A stretch of 64,000 nt of DNA from Enterococcus mundtii (lineage in GTDB: Bacteria > Bacillota > Bacilli > Lactobacillales > Enterococcaceae). Location of the stretch: the NCBI RefSeq assembly GCF_002813755.1, contig NZ_CP018062.1, positions 1-64,000 on the forward strand. Direction: 5' to 3'. Below, piece after piece: positions 26,333 through 34,235 of this stretch (the stretch's first letter is position 1; the number at the start of each line of letters is the position of its first letter). The notes below the pieces were generated by a model. The model searched no databases, had not been told where the DNA came from, and worked only from the letters and a program-made list of their open reading frames with translations. The position numbers were made by a program, and so were the translations under genes.

Positions 26333-26806
26333 ATGAAAGAGAAGAAAAAAATTATTGGTATTATCGCTCTACTAATTTTAATTAGTTTAGTTGCAGTTGG
26401 ATTAGGTTCTAACAAAAAAGACGATACTGTTGTAGCAGAGACAGAAGGTCAAGCGTGGACAGGTAAAAAAAATACTCCCCAAAAAACAGAAAATGAATCG
26501 ATTGCTATTCCTGGCTTTGAATCAATGACTTTTATAAAGAACGAAAAGAAACAATCAGTGAATCTGTATAATCCAGATATCAATACATGTTACTTCAAAT
26601 TATCTTTGCTTTTACCGAATGGGACAACAATTTGGCAGTCAAAACTCATTGAACCGGGCAATGGTATCTATGAGATTGAATTGAATCAAGAATTAGAGGA
26701 AGGAGACTATGAAAATGCCATATTGAAATATGAATGTTTTTCAATGAATGAGCAGCAAACTCCATTAAATGGGTCAGAAATTAAGTTTAATTTACGCGTA
26801 ATTTGA
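26333..26806 (+). CDS. Membrane-anchored protein of the BspA-like locus
   Basis: A 157-aa protein: residues 5-25 form one membrane helix, then a polar linker and an extracellular beta-domain (IAIPGFESMTF, LYNPDINTCYFKLSLLL, YEIELNQELEEGDYEN). Similar small membrane-anchored proteins occur beside BspA/beta-sandwich genes in gut Firmicutes (from memory). It probably tethers or assembles the small secreted proteins encoded behind it. It is nine bases after the surface-protein stop, so part of the same operon. Confidence 0.6.
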   Translation: MKEKKKIIGIIALLILISLVAVGLGSNKKDDTVVAETEGQAWTGKKNTPQKTENESIAIPGFESMTFIKNEKKQSVNLYNPDINTCYFKLSLLLPNGTTIWQSKLIEPGNGIYEIELNQELEEGDYENAILKYECFSMNEQQTPLNGSEIKFNLRVI

Positions 26807-26823
26807 AAAAGGAGAGAAAATTA

Positions 26824-27312
26824 ATGAAAAAAGTGTTAGCTACAGGTGTTATAGTATTAGGAACTTTAGGTTTATTTGGAAATAAGGTACAAGCAGATGA
26901 TCAGACACAAGTGGAATTTTCGGTAGGTAGTGAGTATTTATTAGAGATACCTGCGAAAGTAACATTAAGTGATTACTCTAAAACCTATCTTGATATTAAA
27001 ACAAAGAATCATAACTTATCACCTACAGAATATGTAATGATTACATTAGAGAATGGATTAACTGATAATAGCGAAATAACTTTATCAAGATATATGGATA
27101 CAGATACGACAATTAAGACAACTATAACTAACAACGGGGCCTCAATCAATCTAGTTGATAAAGAAATTAGTATATTCGATGCAAGAAATCCCCAAGAATA
27201 TACAGTTGCTACACTATTTATCGATCCACTTCAAGACAACTATAAGTCAGGAAAATATACAACGACACTGACATTCGGTTCAGAAATAAGAGATAGAGAT
27301 GTTCCTGAATAA
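26824..27312 (+). CDS. Small secreted beta-sandwich-like protein A
   Basis: A 162-aa protein from ATG 26824 (GGAGAG site; the TTG at 26803 overlaps the previous gene). The signal peptide ends VQA at about residue 24. The mature part opens with VGSEYLLEIPAKVTLS and closes with SGKYTTTLTFGSE. This is the same IP..GxYxxTLTF module found at the C-terminus of the large neighbour, so it could interact with it or polymerise. It is paralogous to the next two genes and to 32748-33236. No cysteines or sortase motif. Confidence 0.65.
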   Translation: MKKVLATGVIVLGTLGLFGNKVQADDQTQVEFSVGSEYLLEIPAKVTLSDYSKTYLDIKTKNHNLSPTEYVMITLENGLTDNSEITLSRYMDTDTTIKTTITNNGASINLVDKEISIFDARNPQEYTVATLFIDPLQDNYKSGKYTTTLTFGSEIRDRDVPE

Positions 27313-27350
27313 AAGATATGTAAATAAATATATTATGGAGGTAAATTGGG

Positions 27351-27851
27351 TTGAAAAAAATGTTAATTACAGGAGTTATAGCATTAGGAACTTTAGGCTT
27401 ATTTGGGAACAAGGTACAAGCGGATGATCAAACTAAATTATCTTATCAAGTTGGCAGTGAATACTTATTGAGCATACCTGCTACGGTAGAGCTAGATGAA
27501 GGAAGACGCACGTATATTGATATAAAGACAATTTCGCATAATATAGATCCAGATCGCTATGTATCTCTGTCTATTGCGAATGGTTTGACTGCGGATAGTG
27601 AAATCACTTTAAAGAGAGACGGGGATACCACGGGAAATATCAGTACATTAAAAAGTAACGTTACAACGTCAGGAGCCCCAATCTCTATAAATAAACCAGA
27701 AATTGGTACATTTGACTATAAAAGTGGTCAAACTGATACTGTAGCAACTTTATTCGTGGATGAACCAGAAGGTGATAAGAGAGCGGGAACATATTTTACA
27801 ACGTTAACGTTTACTTCAGAATACAAATCAAAAATGCTGGGAGAAGATTAA
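27351..27851 (+). CDS. Small secreted beta-sandwich-like protein B
   Basis: A 166-aa paralogue of the preceding protein. TTG 27351 is chosen because GGAGG lies nine bases upstream; ATG 27360 is too far. The signal peptide (LGTLGLFGNKVQADD) is nearly the same as in protein A, and the DNA for both signals is close to identical, indicating recent duplication. The mature part runs from VGSEYLLSIPATVELDEG to AGTYFTTLTFTSEY. Confidence 0.65.
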   Translation: MKKMLITGVIALGTLGLFGNKVQADDQTKLSYQVGSEYLLSIPATVELDEGRRTYIDIKTISHNIDPDRYVSLSIANGLTADSEITLKRDGDTTGNISTLKSNVTTSGAPISINKPEIGTFDYKSGQTDTVATLFVDEPEGDKRAGTYFTTLTFTSEYKSKMLGED

Positions 27852-27852
27852 T

Positions 27853-28311
27853 ATGAAAATGAGTTTAAATAAATTAGGTTTTTTACTTGCTGGTGTAGCC
27901 CCTTTATCAATTAGTACAACTATTCTAGCAGATACAACAGAATTAACGGCAAACTTTGAGAGCAACTACATTCTTAATATTCCTTCGAATCAAACTATTA
28001 CTGATAAGAATATCAATATCGGAGATTTATATGTAACTGGTGATATAGCACCTGACCAAACAGTAAAAGTCACTACGGAAGTTAATCAATTTGAACGCGT
28101 CGGAAGTAACGATGTATTACCCTTTACGATTAAATATAATCAATCTACGGATGAATTAGCAGACTACTCTTTTTCAGAAACAGATATTTTAGCCGGATTA
28201 GAAACGAAATTAGATTTATGGTCAGATATTGATGAAGCTGATTGGTCAAATGCAAAAGCTGGAGAATATAAAGGAAGTATTGTATTTACCGCTGAATTAA
28301 AAGAGGAATAA
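27853..28311 (+). CDS. Small secreted beta-sandwich-like protein C
   Basis: A 152-aa diverged paralogue: signal peptide to about residue 26 (TTILA), mature start ANFESNYILNIPSNQTITD, end AGEYKGSIVFTAELKEE. It starts one base after the stop of protein B. Differences in the middle segment (LDLWSDIDEADWSNA) suggest a distinct partner or position, for example a cap or base subunit if these proteins form a polymer. Confidence 0.6.
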   Translation: MKMSLNKLGFLLAGVAPLSISTTILADTTELTANFESNYILNIPSNQTITDKNINIGDLYVTGDIAPDQTVKVTTEVNQFERVGSNDVLPFTIKYNQSTDELADYSFSETDILAGLETKLDLWSDIDEADWSNAKAGEYKGSIVFTAELKEE

Positions 28312-28315
28312 CAAG

Positions 28316-28600
28316 ATGAAGATACGCAAACAAGTAGTTTTTCTATTCATAGGAATATTAATGAATCTAATCCTTTTTTCTACGATTAGTGTCAATTCTG
28401 TTTTTGCAGATGCTAATCAAACAGAATTGACACTAATTATTGAAGAAGATAAAGCCTCTAATCCAACTGAAATAAATAATAGTGGGGTTCTCCCAAAATT
28501 AAGTGAAAAATCAAGTTCAATATTTTTACAAATAGGAATGACTCTTTGTTTAGTAACTATTATTGGGTACTCATTTCAGAAAAAGAATAGTAGAGATTAA
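28316..28600 (+). CDS. Small secreted protein with degenerate sortase-like anchor
   Basis: A 94-aa protein: signal peptide 1-31, a short polar segment, then GVLPKLSE, a hydrophobic stretch and a positively charged tail. The layout copies LPxTG proteins, but the motif LPKLS lacks the canonical Thr-Gly, so it may be a membrane anchor only or a sortase variant. It is the last gene of the BspA-like operon and occupies the place that small LPxTG proteins have in WxL clusters. Confidence 0.6.
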   Translation: MKIRKQVVFLFIGILMNLILFSTISVNSVFADANQTELTLIIEEDKASNPTEINNSGVLPKLSEKSSSIFLQIGMTLCLVTIIGYSFQKKNSRD

Positions 28601-28607
28601 GGGATAA

Positions 28608-29213
28608 CTATTTATTTTCAGAGCGATAAGTACGATGGTAAATATTATATAGACTAGGACTTAGAACGTTTATAACAATTTCTGTCATTTCTTGAGGAGA
28701 CTGCTTAAAACCTTTTCTAAACCATGTACCGAGAAGGAGGGCAGTCCCTCGAGTTAAAAAGTCCGAGTATTGATTTAATGTTTTTGGATCATAATTAATT
28801 TGAAATTTTTGTGGAAGCCATAGTTTAAATTGTTGGTAGAATTTATCATAACTTATTTTCAATATGTTCGTATTAGTTGTTGGTAGCATAAGAGTTTGTA
28901 TCAGTTCCTTCTTTTCATATAAGAATGAAACTATCTCAAAAGCATGCGGAGCCAAATCAGACTTTATCTTGTTGATATCAGAAAAATCAATTTTATTTAA
29001 GGCTTTTACATTATTATAAAAAATTTGATCTAAACTTGCCGTAAAGTCAGTTAATATTTGTTCTAATACAGATTCTTTGTCATTAAAATATTTATAAAAA
29101 GTCACGCGACTAACATTAGCAACCTCAGCTATTTCAGAGACTTTTATTTTATCTAAATTTTTCTCAGATAAAAGTGTAATCAATGCGTCTTTAATCTTAT
29201 CTTCTGAGTACAT
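28608..29213 (-). CDS. TetR-family regulator 1
   Basis: A 201-aa protein. The N-terminal helix-turn-helix (KIKVSEIAEVANVSRVTFYK, then YFNDKESVL) is typical of TetR/AcrR; the C-terminal half is a helical ligand/dimer domain. It is divergent from a paralogous TetR gene (29291) with 77 bases between them. It converges with the BspA-like operon, only eight bases away. The ligand is unknown. It may control the flanking surface operons, whose leaders are identical. Confidence 0.85.
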   Translation of the reverse strand: MYSEDKIKDALITLLSEKNLDKIKVSEIAEVANVSRVTFYKYFNDKESVLEQILTDFTASLDQIFYNNVKALNKIDFSDINKIKSDLAPHAFEIVSFLYEKKELIQTLMLPTTNTNILKISYDKFYQQFKLWLPQKFQINYDPKTLNQYSDFLTRGTALLLGTWFRKGFKQSPQEMTEIVINVLSPSLYNIYHRTYRSENK

Positions 29214-29290
29214 ACCAATCCCCCCACTTCAATACTAACACAACAAAGTTTTATAATGTAAACAGTAGCTTTTAGGAAAAGAGGATAAAT

Positions 29291-29890
29291 ATGAGCAATC
29301 AAGATGTAAAGAAAATAATTGAGAATTCGTTTTTGGGGTTATTACAAGAAAGAAGTTATGAACAAATAGCCGTTTCAACAATCGTAGAGAAAGCTTTTGT
29401 TAGTAGAACGACATTCTATAATTATTTTAAAAATAAAGATGATGTGTTGTTAAGTGTGTTAGATGATTTTTTATCTGAATTTGATCTTCTCCAAAAAGAG
29501 AATATAGATTTTTTAAATCAAATTGATATGACAAGTAAAGACTCAATTAAAACTATTTTATATCCTAATACGTTAGGAATTATTGAATACTTTTTAAGCA
29601 ATAAAAATTTAATTCTTATTTTACTAAGTCCAAAAGTATCAATTGACTTTATGAAAATTTTACAAAAAGTTTACTATGAGCATTTTATTCAAGCACTACC
29701 TGACCTTTATTATAAAAAAATCGATCAAGAGATTCTTGAATATTATTCGTTGTTTTTAACGAACGGAGTGGCTTCAATAGTAGAAAATTGGTTTCACCAT
29801 AATTTAGATGAATCTCCCCAAAAAATTTCTGATAAAATTTTAAATCTTTTAGCAGTTAGTCTACAGAATATTTATTTGGAGATTAATTAA
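29291..29890 (+). CDS. TetR-family regulator 2
   Basis: A 199-aa paralogue of the divergent neighbour: the helix-turn-helix QIAVSTIVEKAFVSRTTFYN is followed by YFKNKDDVL, and the C-terminal half matches at similar positions (LFLTNGVASIVENWFH against FLTRGTALLLGTWFR). Recognition helices differ (NVSRVTFYKYF and FVSRTTFYNYF), so the two may bind related sites. The ATG has AAAGAGG upstream. Confidence 0.85.
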   Translation: MSNQDVKKIIENSFLGLLQERSYEQIAVSTIVEKAFVSRTTFYNYFKNKDDVLLSVLDDFLSEFDLLQKENIDFLNQIDMTSKDSIKTILYPNTLGIIEYFLSNKNLILILLSPKVSIDFMKILQKVYYEHFIQALPDLYYKKIDQEILEYYSLFLTNGVASIVENWFHHNLDESPQKISDKILNLLAVSLQNIYLEIN

Positions 29891-30016
29891 TACTCAAAAA
29901 AATTTATTGATTTTACGTTATCAAAGTGTAAAGGGTAATAGCACACACTTACTTGTTATATTTAAGTCTTAATGAAAATAAGTTCATAGGCTAAAGTAAG
30001 TGGAAAGGAGAACATC

Positions 30017-30385
30017 ATGGCTGTTATGAGAAATGAAGATTTCTATTTAACTACCTTTGAGGATATACTGAATAAAAAAGGTATGAAAAATTTCAAAGAA
30101 ATAGAGACGTACTTTAAACAAATAAAGTCTGATGTATTGAATTGTATCACTAAGTTCTCTCAAGAGGCCGTTTGGGAAAATATAGTACAGTTGATCATTT
30201 TAGATGAAAAATTAGTTTTGTTGCATGAAAGCTTAAATTTCATGGAATATTACGGGATGACAGAAGCGGAACTGATTGAGATGGTTGAAGAAGAATCTAA
30301 GCACTTTAACAAAGAAAATTGGGGATACTCTCTTAATCAGTCTGAGCACTTTTCTTTAATCTTTCCTTCTAATTTTATTTCTTAG
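30017..30385 (+). CDS. Small protein related to the WxL-cluster 3' protein family
   Basis: A 122-aa protein from an ATG with AAAGGAG. A central segment (VWENIVQLIILDEKLVLLHE) aligns with FWKILPEILGIDARMRLVAD of the protein at 45257 and with FWENLPKIIGIDAKLTLMAE at 55288. The end differs (LIFPSNFIS against MIFNVV). It is the most diverged of three, all located beside surface-protein loci. Cytoplasmic and helical, with no known domain. Confidence 0.5.
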   Translation: MAVMRNEDFYLTTFEDILNKKGMKNFKEIETYFKQIKSDVLNCITKFSQEAVWENIVQLIILDEKLVLLHESLNFMEYYGMTEAELIEMVEEESKHFNKENWGYSLNQSEHFSLIFPSNFIS

Positions 30386-30481
30386 AGATCAATATGTGAT
30401 TTAGAATATTTTACGACCATAAAAAAGTATAGATTCTAAGTTTTACATGCGCGTGTTATGTTGGAGAATTTACAAACATGG

Positions 30482-30655
30482 AATAAATGTACACTCGCTT
30501 CGTTTTTGTAAACCTCAAGGGAATCGAATTTTGTTAAATTATTAATTGTTTTGAGGCGTTGGTTTATTTGAAACGGAGGCGAACGATGAAAAGGAAAACA
30601 TTAATAGTAGTGATTCTGGCGGTATTAAGTATTCCAGCCAATATAAGTTATGCTG
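30482..30655 (+). repeat. Duplicated upstream/signal-peptide segment, copy 2
   Basis: Partner of 24324-24497. Differences are a handful of point changes; the ribosome site and signal peptide are unchanged at protein level. Confidence 0.9.
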
Positions 30656-32571
30656 TTGAGAATGAAGTTTTATTTGAAGATACAATTGATAGTGAAGTAC
30701 TTGATGAAGTACAAGATGATCAATTAGAGGATATTGAATCATCGGTGGAGATAGATGCTGAATCAGAGTTAGAGGAAGGTTCAGAGGAAGTAAAAGAGTC
30801 TGATGAGCCAACAGTTTCTGAATCATTAGATCAAGAAGAAGTAAAAGGAAGTTCAATAGAAGTTACACAGACACAAAATAGAGAAGCAGAGGTACTTGCT
30901 TCAGGTCAAAATGGAACTGGATTTACTTGGACTCTGTACGAAGATGGGGTACTTGTCTGTGGGGGAGGATCATGGTCAGGAACTTTTTCTGGATGGTACT
31001 CTTGGCGAAGGCAAATAACTAAAGTCATTATTACTGACGAAATAGATCCGCCCAACAATAGTGACGGATTTAGCACGATGTTTTATAACTGTAGCAATTT
31101 AATAGCAGTCGAGGGACTGGAAAAATTAAAAACTGGGAATGCAAAGTCTTTTGCTTTGATGTTTTATAACTGTGAAAACTTAGAAACGATAGATTTGTCC
31201 AGTTTCGATACTAGTAGTTCAACAAGCTTTGCTTCTATGTTTGAAAATTGTGTGAAATTAGAAAAAATTGATTGTTCTAATTTTAAAACCACTAATTCAA
31301 TTGATTTTAGTAAAATGTTTGCATTTTGTAGAAAGGTAAAAGAGTTGGACGTAGCTAATTTCGATGTGAGTAAAGCAATCAATTTATCAGGAATGTTTCA
31401 AGGCTGTAACTCTATAAGTTCAATAAATGTAAGCAAGTTTAACACTGAAAACACCACTAATTTTAGTTCAATGTTTATAGGTTATAAAGGACCTCAATTG
31501 GATGTTTCAAACTTTAATACTGGAAAAGCAACTGATATGAGTTTTATGTTTCAAAATGCGTCTAATATTACTGAATTAAATGTGTCAAACTTTCAAATGA
31601 AAAACGTTAAGAATATGGAGTATATGTTTTCAGCAATGACTAGTTTAACAAACTTGAACTTACAAGGATTTGATGTTTCAAATGTAGAAAAAATTTCTGC
31701 GTGCTTTTCTGGATTAGCTAGCGTCGAAAGATTAGATCTATCTCATTTTGTGACAAACAATTTGCGAGAAGCAGAGTATTTATTTAGAGATATGACGAAT
31801 TTAAAAGAATTAAATATTGATAATTGGATTATACCATCTAATGTTTCAGTTTATAAATTCTTTGAAGATACCTTACCTGCTAAAATTACGATCGGGTCTA
31901 AAGTAACATTAAGTACCCTTATGTATATGCCCAATCTTAGTAGAGGATACGTATGGGCAGACACAGAAGATGAAATAATAGATAGTGATCAATTAGTTAA
32001 TTTTCATAACAAAAACGGAGTAAGAAACACTTATCGTATCGAAGAGTTGCATACCTTGACATTCGATACGATAGGAGGGACAGAAGTTGATAGTCAAAGA
32101 AGTATTATCGGTAAAAATTGGATTGTTCCTGATATACCGGAAAAGAAGGGTTATATATTTGACTATTGGTCGACAGATAAAGATGGAAACAATCCATACG
32201 ATTTCACAACTCCCATATCCAGCTCGCTCACATTGTATGCACAATATACTCCTGCTTATACCGTGAGCATACCAGCAACTATAAATCTAAATGAAACTAA
32301 TCAATTAAAGGTAGTTGCGGAAAATTATGTAGAAGCAAAGACTTTGATCATTTCAACAGATGAAAAAGTGTCATTAAGAAATATACACGACAGTACACGG
32401 ATACTTGAGAAGGTGATTACTAAAGAAAAAGAATATCTTGAATCAACTAATGTATTAGAAGTAGCAGGTATAAAAAAGGAAGAAAATATTTTATACATTC
32501 AGCAAGCTGAAGAAAAAGAATTAGCAGGAACCTACGAAGGGATTTTAAATTTCACCGTAGATTTTTATTAG
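30586..32571 (+). CDS. Secreted BspA-like leucine-rich-repeat surface protein, second copy
   Basis: A 661-aa paralogue of the protein at 24428. It has the same signal peptide, an acidic linker, about ten DUF285-type repeats (for example LDVSNFNTGKATDMSFMFQ) at about 150-450, one Flg_new repeat (TLTFDTIGGTEVD) and the C-terminal VSIPATINLNETNQ to GTYEGILNFTVDFY module. C-terminal modules are much more alike than the repeat regions, as expected if the repeats bind different targets. The operon behind it is shorter than in the first locus. Confidence 0.8.
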   Translation: MKRKTLIVVILAVLSIPANISYAVENEVLFEDTIDSEVLDEVQDDQLEDIESSVEIDAESELEEGSEEVKESDEPTVSESLDQEEVKGSSIEVTQTQNREAEVLASGQNGTGFTWTLYEDGVLVCGGGSWSGTFSGWYSWRRQITKVIITDEIDPPNNSDGFSTMFYNCSNLIAVEGLEKLKTGNAKSFALMFYNCENLETIDLSSFDTSSSTSFASMFENCVKLEKIDCSNFKTTNSIDFSKMFAFCRKVKELDVANFDVSKAINLSGMFQGCNSISSINVSKFNTENTTNFSSMFIGYKGPQLDVSNFNTGKATDMSFMFQNASNITELNVSNFQMKNVKNMEYMFSAMTSLTNLNLQGFDVSNVEKISACFSGLASVERLDLSHFVTNNLREAEYLFRDMTNLKELNIDNWIIPSNVSVYKFFEDTLPAKITIGSKVTLSTLMYMPNLSRGYVWADTEDEIIDSDQLVNFHNKNGVRNTYRIEELHTLTFDTIGGTEVDSQRSIIGKNWIVPDIPEKKGYIFDYWSTDKDGNNPYDFTTPISSSLTLYAQYTPAYTVSIPATINLNETNQLKVVAENYVEAKTLIISTDEKVSLRNIHDSTRILEKVITKEKEYLESTNVLEVAGIKKEENILYIQQAEEKELAGTYEGILNFTVDFY

Positions 32572-32581
32572 GAGTAAGTAC

Positions 32582-32683
32582 ATGAATGAAACTAAAAAAA
32601 TACTTTATACATTTTGTTTGGTTGTTATTTGTAATCTGATTGCATTAATTATAGGGATTCAGATAAGGAAAGGGGGATTATAG
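32582..32683 (+). CDS. 33-aa membrane peptide, probable truncated anchor protein
   Basis: The ATG at 32582 follows GGAG and encodes MNETKKILYTFCLVVICNLI and a short charged end. Position and topology match the membrane-anchored protein behind the first BspA-like gene (26333), of which only the membrane helix seems left. It could be a functional micro-protein or a relic. Confidence 0.45.
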   Translation: MNETKKILYTFCLVVICNLIALIIGIQIRKGGL

Positions 32684-32747
32684 AATTGTAATAGGGATAA
32701 AAATTAGAATAGAACGAAATTCAAATCAGAATAAACGGAGAATACTT

Positions 32748-33236
32748 ATGATCAAAAAAATTATTACAGGATTTGCAGTGCTAGCGTCTTTAAGTCTATT
32801 TGGTGGCATCGTACAAGCAGATGACCAAACTGAAGTGGAATACGAGGTTGGAAGTGAGTATGTTATTTCAATACCTTCTAAGGTTGTCTTAGATAATTTT
32901 GGATCTGTGCCATTAAAAATCAACTCTGTTTCTCACAATTTGAGTCCAATGAAATTAGTCTCAATTTCGTTAACTGATGGTTTAATTGATGCAGGAGAAA
33001 TTGAACTTAAAAGATTCATTGATCCTACAACAACTATAAATGCTTATGTTACTTTAGATGGAAATGCACTACCAGTTAATAATACTCTGAGAACTTATGA
33101 CTATACAGCAGGGCAAACAGAAGAACTAGTCAGATTAGAACTAGGTATTCTTGGTTCGCCAAGTACATTTAAAGCTGGTACTTATTCTACTACATTAACA
33201 TTTACATCTGAGATGACTGACAAAGTAATTGGTTAA
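32748..33236 (+). CDS. Small secreted beta-sandwich-like protein D
   Basis: A 162-aa paralogue of proteins A-C: signal peptide ending VQADD, mature start VGSEYVISIPSKVVLDN, end AGTYSTTLTFTSEM. It is the only small module protein in the second BspA-like locus, so a single copy may suffice for anchoring or pairing with the large protein. The ATG has CGGAG upstream. Confidence 0.65.
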   Translation: MIKKIITGFAVLASLSLFGGIVQADDQTEVEYEVGSEYVISIPSKVVLDNFGSVPLKINSVSHNLSPMKLVSISLTDGLIDAGEIELKRFIDPTTTINAYVTLDGNALPVNNTLRTYDYTAGQTEELVRLELGILGSPSTFKAGTYSTTLTFTSEMTDKVIG

Positions 33237-33415
33237 TCAAGTAATATGTTTGGAATGTAACGTGGGGGAGATATTTAGATGCAGGTACTCAATAAAGTTT
33301 ATTTTGTAATATAATCCAAACAATTGAAAACTAGCTGTGGTTACTTTATATAAGAATAAAATTCTCAATATATCTACAGATCAAAAATTATATGTATCTT
33401 GATACTCAACAAAGA

Positions 33416-33437
33416 CCAACAGGGTATACCCTGCTGG
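33416..33437. promoter_or_regulatory. Near-perfect palindrome upstream of WxL cluster 1
   Basis: The 18-base core AACAGGGTATACCCTGCT is flanked by CC and GG. The core GGGTATACCC is identical to those at 22599 and 49875. Confidence 0.65.
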
Positions 33438-33487
33438 AATTTCTATTTAGCTGTTGAACACTTAAATTAGAAAATGACATCGAAGTT

Positions 33488-33559
33488 GCGCAAGAAAAAT
33501 AAAAGGTAAGGATCAAAAACTTAAAGATTTTTGATCCTTACCTTTTATTTTTCTTGCGC
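33488..33559. terminator. Very long perfect hairpin
   Basis: A 32-bp perfect stem (33488-33519 with 33528-33559) around an 8-base loop. It begins GCGCAAGAAAAATAAAAGG. There is no T run right after it, so it is not a classic terminator. It could be a MITE-like relic, a strong RNA fold or a barrier between operons. Confidence 0.6.
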
Positions 33560-33739
33560 GCTAATTATTTTCTCCCATTCATTCTGATAAATTCGTGTTC
33601 TTATTTCTTTATCAGAATTATTTTCTAAATATGCATAACGAGGTGAAAATTGTGATTTTTAATATTGTATAAAATATTATAAGATAATAAATATAAAGAA
33701 GGTTGAAAGATAAGCCTTTTTTGTTCACTAAAACTTATT

Positions 33740-33880
33740 AAAAACCATCATTTTTTGGAATAACGAAATACTTATATGTGCTAAGTTAACGAAACCCCAA
33801 TTTAACAACATTACTTTAGACATCTGACAAGTCCGGATGTCTATTTTTGCTGTACACCCAAAAACGATAGTTTTTGAGAT
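33740..33880 (+). promoter_or_regulatory. Bipartite leader element, copy 1
   Basis: An upstream arm (33740-33758, AAAAACCATCATTTTTTGG) pairs with a downstream arm (33858-33880, with AAAAACGATAGTTTTTGAG). Between them is a short terminator-like hairpin (AGACATC...GGATGTCT then T-rich, 33818-33848). The same order occurs at 50106 and 61598. The ribosome site of the first WxL-cluster gene follows about 20 bases later. Confidence 0.6.
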
Positions 33881-33902
33881 AGATTTTAAAGGAGGAGGGA
33901 AG

Positions 33903-34211
33903 ATGCGAAAAACTATTGGTCTTATGATTGGTCTAATATCCCTAATAATAGCGATACAATTTCCGACGCAGGTTTATGGTACACAGGTCCAATCCGTCGA
34001 GTCAGAAGGATCCATTGGATTTACAGGAACTTATGAACCGATCGGATCACCAGATCCACCTCCCAGCACCAGTCCACAAAAGCCGGGAGGAACTTTGCCG
34101 AAAACCAATATGACCGGTAGTTCACTCGGACTATGGATTGGCAGTTTGTTAGTGGCAGGTGTTTTATTAGTCGTAGGGAATAAAAAAAGAAAAGCAACAC
34201 AAAAAAATTAA
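33903..34211 (+). CDS. Small LPxTG-type cell-wall protein of WxL cluster 1
   Basis: A 102-aa protein from ATG 33903 (GGAGGAGGG site; the frame from 33837 lies in the leader). Signal peptide 1-27, then VESEGSIGFTGTYEPIGSP, a Pro-rich linker, LPKTN, a membrane helix and KKRK tail. LPKTN is a sortase-type signal. Such mini proteins open WxL operons and may help anchor or present the WxL proteins. Confidence 0.8.
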   Translation: MRKTIGLMIGLISLIIAIQFPTQVYGTQVQSVESEGSIGFTGTYEPIGSPDPPPSTSPQKPGGTLPKTNMTGSSLGLWIGSLLVAGVLLVVGNKKRKATQKN

Positions 34212-34235
34212 TTAAAAGAAAGCAGGAATTTAAGC

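Larger units (their letters stand above)
33237..33902 (+). other. Gene-free region upstream of WxL cluster 1
   Basis: It holds three structures described separately: a palindrome at 33416-33437, a 32-bp perfect hairpin at 33488-33559 and the bipartite leader at 33740-33880. No coding frame was convincing. Confidence 0.6.
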
